A DNA stretch of 19,835 nt from JASGDB01 sp049841315 (GTDB lineage: Bacteria > Bacteroidota > Bacteroidia > Flavobacteriales > Weeksellaceae). Position 1 is the first letter of the stretch. Every line of letters begins with the position of its first letter. Location of the stretch: NCBI GenBank assembly GCA_049841315.1, contig JASGDB010000041.1, forward strand, positions 1-19,835, given 5' to 3'. The notes beneath the pieces were generated by a model. It did no database searches. It had not been told where the DNA came from and was given only the letters and a program-made list of their open reading frames with translations. Position numbers and translations under genes: made by a program. This document shows positions 1 to 7,763 of this stretch, piece by piece.

Positions 1-285
1 AAATTTTGTCCCGCCCTCGAACAGTGGAAATTTCTTAACGAAAATTCTTTAAAATTTTTAACGCCTCCGTTTCCGATGTCATTTTAAAATAATATGGATA
101 TTTTTTTTCCATACAAAATGGCGAAGAGCCAAAATATTTTACATCCGCAAAGACGCTTCGCTCTGCAAAGATTTGATTCTTCGTTCTTTGATGAGTGAAA
201 CGCCTTTGCGAACCTTAAAGGCAGTTAGTAGTTAAAAATTCTTTGCGCACTTTGCGTTAAAAAACATCTCGTTATTTTATTCTGT
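1..285. other. Noncoding region downstream of yifB with repeat remnants
   Basis: No convincing gene is seen here. Positions 11-59 contain a sequence whose reverse complement resembles 19759-19801 at the other end of the window. Positions 150-265 contain several CTTTGCG-type words, two of them close together at 241-258, of the kind scattered between genes in flavobacteria. The stretch lies 3' of the minus-strand yifB gene. Confidence 0.5.
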
Positions 286-1818
286 TTAAACATTCCAAAA
301 CTCCCTGTCCAGGCTTCTGTACTGAATTGCTTCCGCAATATGGCGGGATTGCACGTTCTCCGAATTTTCCAAATCCGCAACCGTTCTGGAAACTTTCAAA
401 ATCCGGTCGTAAGCTCTGGCGGAAAGATTTAGTTTTTCCATAGCGTTTTTAATCAGATTCATGGAAGCATCGTCTAACTGGCAGAATGTTTCAATCTCAC
501 GCGGTCCCATTTGCGCATTATAATTGATGATTTGGTTTCTGAACCGTTCTTCCTGAATTTTCCTTGCCTTCAATACGCGGTTTCGGATTTCTTCGCTTCC
601 TTCTCCTTTTCTTTTATCGGAAAGCTGTTCAAACTCCACTTTCGGAACTTCGATATGAATATCGATTCTGTCGAGAAGCGGCCCGGAAAGTTTGTTCATA
701 TACCTCTGCATTTCAAAAACGGTTGACGTATTGTTCGGGTCATCGGGAAAATATCCGGACGGACTCGGATTCATGCTGGCAACGAGCATAAAACTCGCAG
801 GATAATTCACGGTAAATTTCGCCCTCGAAATCGTAACTTCCCTGTCTTCCAAAGGCTGGCGCATCACTTCCAGAACGGTTCTTTTGAATTCCGGCATTTC
901 GTCCAGAAACAATACGCCGTTGTGTGCAAGCGAAATTTCACCAGGCTGAGGATAGCTTCCGCCTCCTACCAATGCCACATCGGAAATGGTATGATGAGGC
1001 GAACGAAAAGGACGAACCGTCATCAGTGAAGTTTCCGCTCCGATTTTTCCGGCAACGGAATGTATTTTTGTGGTTTCCAATGCTTCGCTGAGCGACAACG
1101 GAGGAAGAATACTCGGAATCCTCTTTGCCAGCATGGTTTTTCCGCTTCCGGGAGGCCCGATGAGGATGATGTTGTGTCCGCCAGCAGCTGCAACTTCCAT
1201 CGCGCGTTTTGCGGTTTCCTGCCCTTTCACTTCGGAAAAATCAAAAGGAAAAAAGTTCGATTTGCTGCGGAATTCACTTTCGATGTCAAAAGTTATTTTG
1301 TCCAAACCTGCTTCACCATTGAAAAAATTGATGACTTCGCTGATGTTTTCCACGCCGTATACATTGATTCCGTCTACAATCGCAGCTTCACGGATATTTT
1401 GTTTCGGCAGGATGATGTGTTTGAATCCTTCTTCCTTTGCTTTAATGGCAATCGGAAGCACTCCTTTTATCGGCTGAAGACCGCCGTCCAGAGACAATTC
1501 GCCCATTATAATGAAATCGCCGATGTTTTCTGCAAGAATCTGTTCTGATGCCGCCAAAATTCCCAATGCGATGCTGAGGTCGTACGAAGAACCTTCCTTT
1601 CGCAGGTCTGCGGGTGCCATATTGACCGTGATTTTCTTTCCTGGGAGTTTGTAGCCAACGTTTTTTAATGCTGCGGAAATCCTGTGGCTGCTTTCTTTAA
1701 TCGCATTATCGGGAAGGCCGACAAGGTGGTAGCCGACTCCTGTATCTACATTTACTTCAATGGTAATGGTTTGCGCAGAAACTCCGTGAATTGCACTTCC
1801 GAATACTTTTACCAGCAT
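286..1818 (-). CDS. yifB: YifB/ComM-family Mg-chelatase-like AAA+ ATPase
   Basis: A 510-residue protein of normal length for the YifB/ComM family, cytoplasmic AAA+ ATPases related to magnesium-chelatase subunit I. In naturally competent bacteria ComM is a helicase that promotes branch migration of incoming DNA; the role in flavobacteria is less clear. An N-terminal ribosomal-S5/Lon-like domain covers about residues 1-170. The AAA+ core has Walker A GPPGSGKT at 221-228 and Walker B LFLDE at 303-307, and the C-terminal Mg-chelatase domain ends in a helical region with the usual ARAYDRILKVSRT motif. The start MLVKVFGSA is the conserved family start. It lies 93 bp downstream of the prolyl oligopeptidase gene on the same strand. 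Nothing looks broken. Confidence 0.95.
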   Translation of the reverse strand: MLVKVFGSAIHGVSAQTITIEVNVDTGVGYHLVGLPDNAIKESSHRISAALKNVGYKLPGKKITVNMAPADLRKEGSSYDLSIALGILAASEQILAENIGDFIIMGELSLDGGLQPIKGVLPIAIKAKEEGFKHIILPKQNIREAAIVDGINVYGVENISEVINFFNGEAGLDKITFDIESEFRSKSNFFPFDFSEVKGQETAKRAMEVAAAGGHNIILIGPPGSGKTMLAKRIPSILPPLSLSEALETTKIHSVAGKIGAETSLMTVRPFRSPHHTISDVALVGGGSYPQPGEISLAHNGVLFLDEMPEFKRTVLEVMRQPLEDREVTISRAKFTVNYPASFMLVASMNPSPSGYFPDDPNNTSTVFEMQRYMNKLSGPLLDRIDIHIEVPKVEFEQLSDKRKGEGSEEIRNRVLKARKIQEERFRNQIINYNAQMGPREIETFCQLDDASMNLIKNAMEKLNLSARAYDRILKVSRTVADLENSENVQSRHIAEAIQYRSLDREFWNV

Positions 1819-1911
1819 AGTTTTCTTTTAGTAAAATTAAAAATTCAGCGATTAAAAAAAGCATTTAGCAGAAAAAAGGTGATTTTACGGTTTTATAATG
1901 GTTTAAAAAAA

Positions 1912-4017
1912 TTATTTCAAATTTCTGATTCCCATTTCAAAAAGCGTGAAGCTCATTTTATCGGCGTTTTCGTTAATCATTTGTTCCGTAGAACGTCCTG
2001 CTCCGTGTCCGCCTTTGGTTTCAATTCTCAGTAATGTCGGGTTACTGCAGCTTTGCTTATCCTGAAGTTCCGCACCGAATTTGAATGAGTGCGCAGGAAC
2101 TACTCTGTCGTCGTGGTCGCCCGTAGTAACCATTGTAGACGGATAGCAAACTCCCTTTTTCACATTATGAAGCGGCGAATAAGATTTCAGATATTCAAAC
2201 ATTTCTTTGCTGTCTTCAGCAGTTCCGTAGTCGTAAGCCCAGCCTGCACCTGCTGTAAATTTGTTGTAACGAAGCATATCCAGAACGCCCACAGCGGGAA
2301 GTGCTACTTTTGCCAAATCAGGACGCATCGTCATCGTAGCTCCTACCAGAAGTCCGCCGTTTGAACCTCCTGAAATCGCCATAAATTCCGGTGAAGTATA
2401 TCCGTTTTTTTGGAGGTATTCTCCTGCTGCAATAAAGTCATTAAATACGTTTTTCTTCTGCATTTTCGTTCCTGCATCGTGCCATTTTTTTCCGTATTCT
2501 CCGCCTCCGCGAATGTTCGGGACGGCGTAGATTCCTCCGTTTTCCATCCAGATGGCGTTTACCACAGAAAATCCTGGTGTAAGGCTGATGTTGAAACCTC
2601 CGTAAGAATAGAGAACCGTCGGGTTTTTACCGTTTTTTTTCAGTCCTTTTTTATAGGAAATCATCATGGGAACTTTTGTGCCGTCTGCGGAAGTGAAAAA
2701 TACCTGCTCAGATACATAATTCTCCGGATTGAATTTTACTTTAGGTTTGTAATAAACTTCGGATTTTCCGGTTTCCGCATTGAATTTGTAGGTGGTTCCC
2801 GGCATGATATAATTGCTGAAAGAATAGTACAGTTCCTTCTCTTCAAGTTTTCCGCCAAAGCCTCCGGCAGAACCCTTTCCCGGAAGTTCGATGTCGCGAA
2901 CCGGCTTTCCGTCGTAGTCCATTTGTCTTACGTAGGAAACCGCATCTATCATATATTTAGCGAAAATATATCCGCCTCCTGTGGAAACGCTCAAAACATT
3001 TTCCGTTTCTGGGATTACGTCTGTCCAGACTGTCGGATTATTGATATTTGCTTTTACCAATCGTTTGTTTGGCGCGTTTTTATCGGTAATCAGATAAATG
3101 AAATCTCCTTTTGAATCCACAAAATCCGTATCGGAATCATATCCCGTCTGAACCGGTACGAAATCCGAATCTTTTTTTGTTAAATCTTTGATATAAAGTT
3201 CGTTTCCGCTTGTGGCATTTGCCGCACTCAGTATAAGGTATCTTTCGTCTTCCGAAACGCCCGCTCCCATGTATCTTCTTTTGAAATCTTCACCGCCTTT
3301 AATCAGTTGGTCGTCTTTCTGCTTTGTTCCCAATTTATGGAAATACACTTTGTGCGTATCGGTTTTGGCGGAAAGTGCACTTCCCTCCGGTTTGTCGTAA
3401 CTCGAGTAGAAAAATCCGTCTCCCAGCCACGATACGCCGCTGAATTTCACATCCTGAATGGTTTCGTCAATCTGTTTTCCTGTAACGGCATCGATGATGA
3501 TGATTTTGTTCCAGTCGCTTCCTCCTTCGGAAATGGAATATGCTGCAAGGTTTCCTTTTTTGTTGAATGAAAGTCCTGCCAGAGAAGTCGTTCCGTCCGC
3601 AGAAAATTTATTCGGGTCGAGGAATACTTCGGTTTTCCCGTTTTTATCGGTTCTGTATAAAACCGATTGCGCCTGAAGTCCGTCGTTTTTATAAAAATAC
3701 TTATAATTTCCTTCTGTGAAAGGCGCTCCCACTTTTTCGTAATTCCAGATTTCTGTCAGCTGCTGGCGGATTTTGCTGCGGAAAGGGATTTTTTCCAGAT
3801 AATCATTGGTGAAAGCCGCCTGACGCTTTACCCAGTCTTTGGTATCTTCCGCCATATCGTCTTCCAGCCAGCGGTATGGGTCGGCAACTTTTGTTCCGAA
3901 ATATTCGTCGGTTTGGGTTACTTTTTTGGTTTCGGGATATTTCAACGGGGTTGATTTTTGGGCGTTGATTTGCAATGAAACGGCAGTAATTGCCATGATA
4001 ATCACTTTACTGTTCAT
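1912..4017 (-). CDS. Secreted prolyl oligopeptidase (S9A)
   Basis: A 701-residue S9A serine peptidase that cleaves short peptides after proline. Residues 1-20 form a signal peptide ending INAQ, so the enzyme is expected in the periplasm. The propeller domain spans about 70-430, and the alpha/beta-hydrolase domain follows. The nucleophile is Ser552 in GGSNGG, the acid is Asp636 or Asp637 in GDHDDRVVP, and the base is His671 in KGGHGAG, so the triad is complete. The conserved start of the mature protein (YPETKKV, then DPYRWLED at 46-53) matches the family. A possible -7 element (TATTTTTG read on the minus strand) lies at 4032-4039, only about 15 bp from the start codon, which suggests a very short leader. 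Confidence 0.95.
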   Translation of the reverse strand: MNSKVIIMAITAVSLQINAQKSTPLKYPETKKVTQTDEYFGTKVADPYRWLEDDMAEDTKDWVKRQAAFTNDYLEKIPFRSKIRQQLTEIWNYEKVGAPFTEGNYKYFYKNDGLQAQSVLYRTDKNGKTEVFLDPNKFSADGTTSLAGLSFNKKGNLAAYSISEGGSDWNKIIIIDAVTGKQIDETIQDVKFSGVSWLGDGFFYSSYDKPEGSALSAKTDTHKVYFHKLGTKQKDDQLIKGGEDFKRRYMGAGVSEDERYLILSAANATSGNELYIKDLTKKDSDFVPVQTGYDSDTDFVDSKGDFIYLITDKNAPNKRLVKANINNPTVWTDVIPETENVLSVSTGGGYIFAKYMIDAVSYVRQMDYDGKPVRDIELPGKGSAGGFGGKLEEKELYYSFSNYIMPGTTYKFNAETGKSEVYYKPKVKFNPENYVSEQVFFTSADGTKVPMMISYKKGLKKNGKNPTVLYSYGGFNISLTPGFSVVNAIWMENGGIYAVPNIRGGGEYGKKWHDAGTKMQKKNVFNDFIAAGEYLQKNGYTSPEFMAISGGSNGGLLVGATMTMRPDLAKVALPAVGVLDMLRYNKFTAGAGWAYDYGTAEDSKEMFEYLKSYSPLHNVKKGVCYPSTMVTTGDHDDRVVPAHSFKFGAELQDKQSCSNPTLLRIETKGGHGAGRSTEQMINENADKMSFTLFEMGIRNLK

Positions 4018-4091
4018 AGATTTTGTTTTTCCAAAAATAGTAAAATAATTGGATTAATGAGAGAAAAGTACATGATAAACCCAGGGCAAAC

Positions 4092-4211
4092 TCACACTTT
4101 TTCGATGACTTTTAGCAGATACTCGTTGTCATAAGCAGCTTTGAGCCTTTTTCCTTTGATTCCGTTTTTTGCGGATGTTTCGTTTTTGAGGAGGTTCAGA
4201 GCTATTCTTAA
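4092..4211 (-). mobile_element. Remnant of an ISAs1-family transposase (C-terminal ~39 codons)
   Basis: Read on the minus strand from 4211 to the TGA at 4092-4094, the sequence encodes LRIALNLLKNETSAKNGIKG and then KRLKAAYDNEYLLKVIEKV. This is the characteristic C-terminus of ISAs1-family DDE transposases (IALNLL, then GIK.KRL.A, then YLLKV). Only this tail remains. No start codon, catalytic residues or terminal repeats were found. It is in the same frame as the upstream HTH gene and begins immediately after that gene's TAA, so the two are separated by a single stop codon. This marks an old insertion or deletion scar. Confidence 0.8.
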
Positions 4212-4544
4212 TTATGCAATCTTCACAAGGTTGCTTTTCAACTCTACATTGAAATTCACTTTTGCTTTCAATGCTCCGAAAACTTTCAGAATCGTTTCGA
4301 GTGTTACGTTGGTGGTATTATTTTCCAATTTTGAAATCTGAGCACGCTGAACACCGATTAATTTTCCAAGTTCTTCCTGAGTAAGATTTCTTTCCTTTCT
4401 TGCTTTTTTTATTAAATCTCCCAAAACTTCCAACTGTAGTTCCTGTTCGTAAACGGTTCTTTTTTCAGTTCCGGTTTTTCCGATGAATTCATCTTTTATT
4501 TCATCGAAACTGTACATTTCAAAATCTTTATTTTTTGTTTTCAT
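4212..4544 (-). CDS. HigA-like XRE-family antitoxin/regulator, orphan
   Basis: A 110-residue protein with an acidic N-terminal arm (about 1-40, including FIGKTGTEKR) followed by a Cro/C1-type helix-turn-helix at about 44-97 with LTQEELGKLIGVQRAQISKLEN. This layout matches HigA/RelB-like antitoxins, which usually sit just downstream of a HigB/RelE mRNA interferase gene. No toxin gene is present on either side: upstream is 126 bp of noncoding DNA and then a glycosyltransferase. It is therefore an orphan antitoxin or a stand-alone repressor. An 18-bp palindrome over its promoter suggests autoregulation. The stop codon abuts a transposase remnant in the same frame, so the present C-terminus may not be the ancestral one. 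Confidence 0.85.
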   Translation of the reverse strand: MKTKNKDFEMYSFDEIKDEFIGKTGTEKRTVYEQELQLEVLGDLIKKARKERNLTQEELGKLIGVQRAQISKLENNTTNVTLETILKVFGALKAKVNFNVELKSNLVKIA

Positions 4545-4604
4545 TGTTTTGGTTGTAAAAAGATAACCGTGAATGTATTACTCATTTTTCAAAATGTTTC
4601 CATA

Positions 4605-4632
4605 TAAAGATACAAATTTATTTGTATTTCAA
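4605..4632 (-). promoter_or_regulatory. Promoter and palindromic operator for the HigA-like gene
   Basis: On the minus strand a TTG (4630-4632) is followed after 17 bp by TATCTTTA (4605-4612), close to the Bacteroidota TTG...TAnnTTTG pattern. A palindrome, ATACAAAT-TT-ATTTGTAT at 4610-4627, lies inside it. It is a plausible binding site for the HTH protein itself; binding is inferred. Confidence 0.45.
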
Positions 4633-4670
4633 TGTTTTTTATTCACCTAATTTATCCTCAATATCTGCTT

Positions 4671-5705
4671 TTAAAAGAAATATTTTTTTATATTTTTTTT
4701 CAATTGACTTTTTATAGATTTATTCTGTTTTTGTATGTAATTATACAAAGAGTCATATTCGTTATTAACCATAAGTTGAAAGTATCTATTTGATGTTATC
4801 CCTTCAACTTTACCTAACATATCAATATAGATGTTAAGACTTTTCGTATAATCCATTTTGCTTCCAAAATCCTCCAAACTACAATTATTTTCAACCAATT
4901 TTTTCATCATCTGAAGAGAAACATTTTTATATTCTATTAAAATGGGGGTTATAGGTAAATCATATTTTTCCAAAAGATTTTCTCTAAGGTCATATATTTC
5001 ATTGTAGCCATTCATAACTTTATCAAAATCAAATTTTGAACTTAACCCACCATATATATGAGTGTATGTTTTATTAGGGACAAAATGAAACTTATTTGCT
5101 CTCTCAAAAATTTGACAATTTATGATAATATCATCCATAAATGAAAATCCAAATGTTCTTATTTCAGTTTTAAATAATTGTTTTTTATAAAGTTTCCCCC
5201 AAGTAGAAACGGGGAATTTATTTATGCCAAAAAAATTCATATAAAAATTTTGGATAAATTCATTTTTATTTATAATGATTTCATTATAAACATTGGGTTT
5301 TATAATAGTCCTATAATTGATATTATGAAAAAGGCGTTTATAACAGTTAGAAATTACTATATCAGCGTTACTTTTTAAATAAGCGTTAACTAATATTTCA
5401 AAAGCATTTTTTTCATAATAATCATCGTGGTCAGAAAAAATTAAAAGTTCTGATAAAGAATGTTCTATGCCAAATAATCTTGCCAATTCTATACCTTCAT
5501 TTTTCTTTTTAAAATATAAAAACCGATTGTCGTTTTCTACTATTTTTTCACATATCCTTATCGTTGCCAAATCATTTGAGCCATCATCTATTAGTAAACA
5601 TTTAAATTTACTATATGACTGTTGTTTAATAGATTCTAAAGTTTTTTTTAATTTATTTCCAGTGTTATAAATGGGAACAATAACTGATATTTCAGGGGTT
5701 TTCAT
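4671..5705 (-). CDS. Family 2 glycosyltransferase
   Basis: A 344-residue GT2 enzyme with an N-terminal GT-A fold. It starts with EISVIVPIYNTG, has the nucleotide-binding DDGS at 40-43, and a DXD-like metal site DHDD at 92-95 in LIFSDHDDYYEKN. Such enzymes transfer a sugar from a nucleotide-sugar to a surface glycan at the cytoplasmic face of the membrane. The C-terminal half (about 220-344) is a helical, lysine- and asparagine-rich tail typical of capsule and LPS GT2 enzymes. No membrane segment is evident. It stands alone, with no other glycan genes around it, and is visibly more AT-rich than the genes on either side (runs such as TTTTTTTATATTTTTTTTC), which suggests acquisition from another source. 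The sugar donor and acceptor cannot be told. Confidence 0.9.
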   Translation of the reverse strand: MKTPEISVIVPIYNTGNKLKKTLESIKQQSYSKFKCLLIDDGSNDLATIRICEKIVENDNRFLYFKKKNEGIELARLFGIEHSLSELLIFSDHDDYYEKNAFEILVNAYLKSNADIVISNCYKRLFHNINYRTIIKPNVYNEIIINKNEFIQNFYMNFFGINKFPVSTWGKLYKKQLFKTEIRTFGFSFMDDIIINCQIFERANKFHFVPNKTYTHIYGGLSSKFDFDKVMNGYNEIYDLRENLLEKYDLPITPILIEYKNVSLQMMKKLVENNCSLEDFGSKMDYTKSLNIYIDMLGKVEGITSNRYFQLMVNNEYDSLYNYIQKQNKSIKSQLKKNIKKYFF

Positions 5706-5799
5706 TGTATAATTTCAAAATTTTTCCGAAGATACCCCGAGCAAAAATGCGCCACAATGCAAAACCGCATAAAACAAATTCATTTTCGCATAATTCAAA

Positions 5800-5834
5800 T
5801 TTTTGCAGGCAATCGAAAAAAATAATTACCTTTA
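5800..5834 (+). promoter_or_regulatory. Bacteroidota-type promoter of the XRE gene
   Basis: A TTG at 5803-5805 is followed after about 21 bp by TACCTTTA (5827-5834), close to the flavobacterial consensus. Transcription would begin near 5840, giving a leader of roughly 15 nt before the ATG at 5855. Confidence 0.5.
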
Positions 5835-5854
5835 TACTCTAATTTTTTCACTAT

Positions 5855-6226
5855 ATGAACAGTATCGGTTTCAAAATCAAAAGACTTCGGGAACAGAAAG
5901 ACGTTTCGCAGGAACAACTTGCCTACGAACTGGATATTTCCCAAAGCAACCTCAGCAGAATTGAAAACGGAACTGTGGAAAAAGTAGATTTCTTGCTGAT
6001 GCAGAAAGTCTGTGATTTTTTTGATGTGGAATCGGATTATTTTATGGAATCGGGAACGGTAATTAATGATATTGAAACCAATCACGGTGTTGTTTTAAAT
6101 CATAACAACGGCGTTTTCAATAGTTTTCCCGAAGAATTATTAAAAAATGTCGCCAATAATCAACAGCAAATTACCCAACTCATCGAAACGCAAAACAAAC
6201 TGATAGAGCGGTTGCTGGGGAAGTAA
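5855..6226 (+). CDS. XRE-family transcriptional regulator
   Basis: A 123-residue protein with a C1/Cro-type helix-turn-helix at residues 5-60 (IKRLREQKDVSQEQLAYELD, then ISQSNLSRIENG). A short linker follows, then a C-terminal helical segment rich in glutamine and asparagine (about 95-123, QQQITQLIETQNKLIERL) that may form a short coiled coil for dimerisation. The family binds DNA operators; the target is unknown. It stands alone on the + strand, divergent from the glycosyltransferase across about 150 bp. It is the last regulator before the accessory block, but no evidence ties it to the block. Confidence 0.85.
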   Translation: MNSIGFKIKRLREQKDVSQEQLAYELDISQSNLSRIENGTVEKVDFLLMQKVCDFFDVESDYFMESGTVINDIETNHGVVLNHNNGVFNSFPEELLKNVANNQQQITQLIETQNKLIERLLGK

Positions 6227-6230
6227 TTGT

Positions 6231-6301
6231 AAAAAAGTAAGAGCAAAACGCTATGTTTAAAAACTTATGAAACCGCAGAAATTCTGCCATCGGCAGAATT
6301 T
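6231..6301 (+). repeat. Degenerate second copy of the antitoxin-like gene tail plus downstream flank
   Basis: Positions 6231-6296 align with 6724-6788. Both encode a terminal peptide VR(A/T)KRYV followed by TAA, then a related 35-bp noncoding flank ending GGCAG. The copy at 6231 has no gene body in front of it. It also forms a hairpin, AAATTCTGCC-ATC-GGCAGAATTT (6279-6301), which could act as a 3' stem for the XRE transcript. Confidence 0.6.
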
Positions 6302-6539
6302 ATTACTGTTAAATTGAATTGAAAAAAATCATCAATACATCACTTCTTGCATTTATTTTAATTCCCCAAAAGTAATGCTTTTTAGTGAATTAAATCACTA
6401 AAAGTTATATTTTTTAGTGATTTTTTAAAATGAAAATTCTTGTGGGAAAACTCTTTATTGCTCAACCATAAAAATATTTTGTAATTTTGAGAAAACTTAC
6501 AAGATAAGTTTAGTGTAAAAACAAACAAACCCAAAACAA
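6302..6539. promoter_or_regulatory. Regulatory region of the small antitoxin-like gene
   Basis: Three copies of TTTTTAGTGA are seen: direct at 6379-6388, inverted as TCACTAAAA at 6395-6403, and direct at 6410-6420. The first two form an inverted repeat with a 6-bp spacer. A promoter follows, TTG at 6458-6460 and TAATTTTG at 6482-6489, 21 bp apart, predicting transcription from about 6495 and a 45-nt leader. The boxes lie about 40-100 bp upstream of the -33 element. No gene was found here. Confidence 0.5.
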
Positions 6540-6752
6540 ATGAACACAGCAATAAGAATCAATATACTAAATCCGAAAGTCCTTAAATTATTGAAAAATT
6601 TAGCTGAGTTGGATTTGATTTCCATAAAAGAAGAATCCCATAAAGGATTTGCCGATGTTCTGAAAAAATTAAGCTCCAATGCGGATTCTGCACCAAGTTT
6701 GGAAGATATAACGGAAGAAGTAGAAAAAGTAAGAACAAAACGATATGTTTAA
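6540..6752 (+). CDS. Small antitoxin-like protein without its partner
   Basis: A 70-residue charged protein. The first half (MNTAIRINILNPKVLKLLKN) may form a beta strand plus helix. The second half is acidic and ends EEVEKVRTKRYV, a tail common in small Bacteroidota antitoxins encoded just before a PIN- or RelE-type toxin. No toxin follows: the only overlapping frame (from the ATG at 6745) ends after 20 residues at 6807, and the cassette core GTTGGCAG begins 28 bp after the stop. I infer that the toxin was lost when the array was placed here, or that this protein acts alone. It has a good promoter with three TTTTTAGTGA boxes upstream. The family call is by resemblance only. Confidence 0.6.
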   Translation: MNTAIRINILNPKVLKLLKNLAELDLISIKEESHKGFADVLKKLSSNADSAPSLEDITEEVEKVRTKRYV

Positions 6753-6778
6753 AACTAACGAAACTGTGGAAATCCTAA

Positions 6779-6816
6779 CGTTGGCAGTCATTGTACTGCG
6801 ACAGTAACGGCTTCGG
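6779..6816 (+). other. Start of cassette 1 (core site and leader)
   Basis: GTTGGCAGT at 6780-6788 is the reverse complement of 8865-8873, the left edge of the palindrome that ends this cassette. The 25 bases from 6779 match 15864-15888, the start of cassette 3, at 22 positions. The words AACGGCTTCG at 6806-6815 also occur inside the palindromes at 8898 and 15770. No complete palindrome precedes this core, so it is the first boundary of the array as seen here. Confidence 0.65.
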
Positions 6817-7407
6817 ATGAAAAATCATTATCAGACATTAGGAATTAAACGTGGTGCGTCAAATGACGACATCAAATCTGCATATCGTAAACTTGCCCTA
6901 AAATTTCACCCAGACAAGAATAATGGCGACAAATTCTTTGAAGAACGTTTCAAAGAAATTCAGGAAGCATACGAAATTCTGTCTGACCCATACGAAAAGA
7001 GGAAATACGACACCAATTACGACTACTTTTTCAACGGACAAACAAATTCTAACTGGTCGCAAACAAGACGAGAAGAACCCAAATACGAAAAACCTAAACC
7101 CGACCCTGAACAAGCAAGAAAAGAAAAAGAAGCTCGTGAAAAACGAGATAAGGAAAGAGCAGAAAAAGAACGTGTTGCAAACATCAAAAAAAACACCGAA
7201 TTATCATTTGAAGATAAAGCGTGGATTTTTTTAGGCAACTGGTTTATTATTCCTGGTGCTGTCGGACTTTGGATGTTTTTCAAATATAGAAGTGAGGGTT
7301 ATACAAAAAAATCCAATTCTGTATGTAGTCTTTCCTTAATCAGCTTCTTGGTTCTATTTGTTTTAGCAATAATTATAACCATAGCACAATCTGGCTCACG
7401 ATATTAA
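6817..7407 (+). CDS. J-domain protein with C-terminal membrane module
   Basis: A 196-residue protein. Residues 3-66 form a canonical J domain with the essential HPD triad at 31-33, so it should stimulate an Hsp70 (DnaK). A highly charged lysine/glutamate linker follows at about 75-128 (REEPKYEKPKPDPEQARKEK and on). The C-terminus has two membrane segments, about 136-157 and 167-190. It lacks the glycine-rich and zinc-finger regions of true DnaJ, so it is a membrane-tethered type III J protein. Its C-terminal part, with two hydrophobic stretches around a lysine-containing turn, resembles the small membrane protein encoded at 7764. It is the first gene of cassette 1, with 4 bp to the next gene, and no promoter of its own was seen. 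Confidence 0.85.
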   Translation: MKNHYQTLGIKRGASNDDIKSAYRKLALKFHPDKNNGDKFFEERFKEIQEAYEILSDPYEKRKYDTNYDYFFNGQTNSNWSQTRREEPKYEKPKPDPEQARKEKEAREKRDKERAEKERVANIKKNTELSFEDKAWIFLGNWFIIPGAVGLWMFFKYRSEGYTKKSNSVCSLSLISFLVLFVLAIIITIAQSGSRY

Positions 7408-7411
7408 AATT

Positions 7412-7756
7412 ATGGATAAAAGAAAATTACACATTACGTTTTGCCACAGAATGCCTGAACGTTCTTTCTTTTGGAAAGGTAAACAATTTCCTGTTTGTGC
7501 AAGATGTACAGGAATACACATAGGCTATCTGACATTTCCACTTTTCTTATTTAGTGTTTTCACGCTAAACATTTGGTGGACTATTGGCTTAATTCTTCCG
7601 ACATACATTGACGGATTAACACAAGCGTTTTTCAAAAGAGAAAGCAACAATTTTATAAGAGTTACAACTGGACTAATGGCTGGAATAGGTGGAATGTCCT
7701 TAGTTTCTATTATAGGAAAATTCATTGGAGACCAAATTTTACTAATCTTTAAATAA
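7412..7756 (+). CDS. DUF2085-family membrane protein
   Basis: A 114-residue protein with the DUF2085 signature: FCHRMPERSF at 10-19, then FPVCARCTGIHIGY near 26-39, giving one Cys-His pair and a CxxC pair that may bind metal. Two or three hydrophobic segments follow (about 36-54, 55-70 and 88-108), so it is an integral membrane protein. The function of the family is not known. It sits 4 bp after the J-domain gene and 7 bp before the next, in a probable three-gene operon of small membrane proteins. Confidence 0.8.
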   Translation: MDKRKLHITFCHRMPERSFFWKGKQFPVCARCTGIHIGYLTFPLFLFSVFTLNIWWTIGLILPTYIDGLTQAFFKRESNNFIRVTTGLMAGIGGMSLVSIIGKFIGDQILLIFK

Positions 7757-7763
7757 ACAAAAA

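Noticed and set aside
93..113. TATGGA/TCCATA inverted repeat as a yifB terminator
   Set aside because: The stem is short and AT-rich, and no T-run follows on the minus strand, so a terminator is not supported.
1060..1548. Plus-strand 162-residue frame inside yifB
   Set aside because: Antisense shadow; yifB is intact with all motifs on the minus strand.
6745..6807. Short frame overlapping the antitoxin-like gene's stop, as a possible toxin
   Set aside because: It gives only 20 residues, crosses the cassette core, and its second copy upstream is closed by an early stop.
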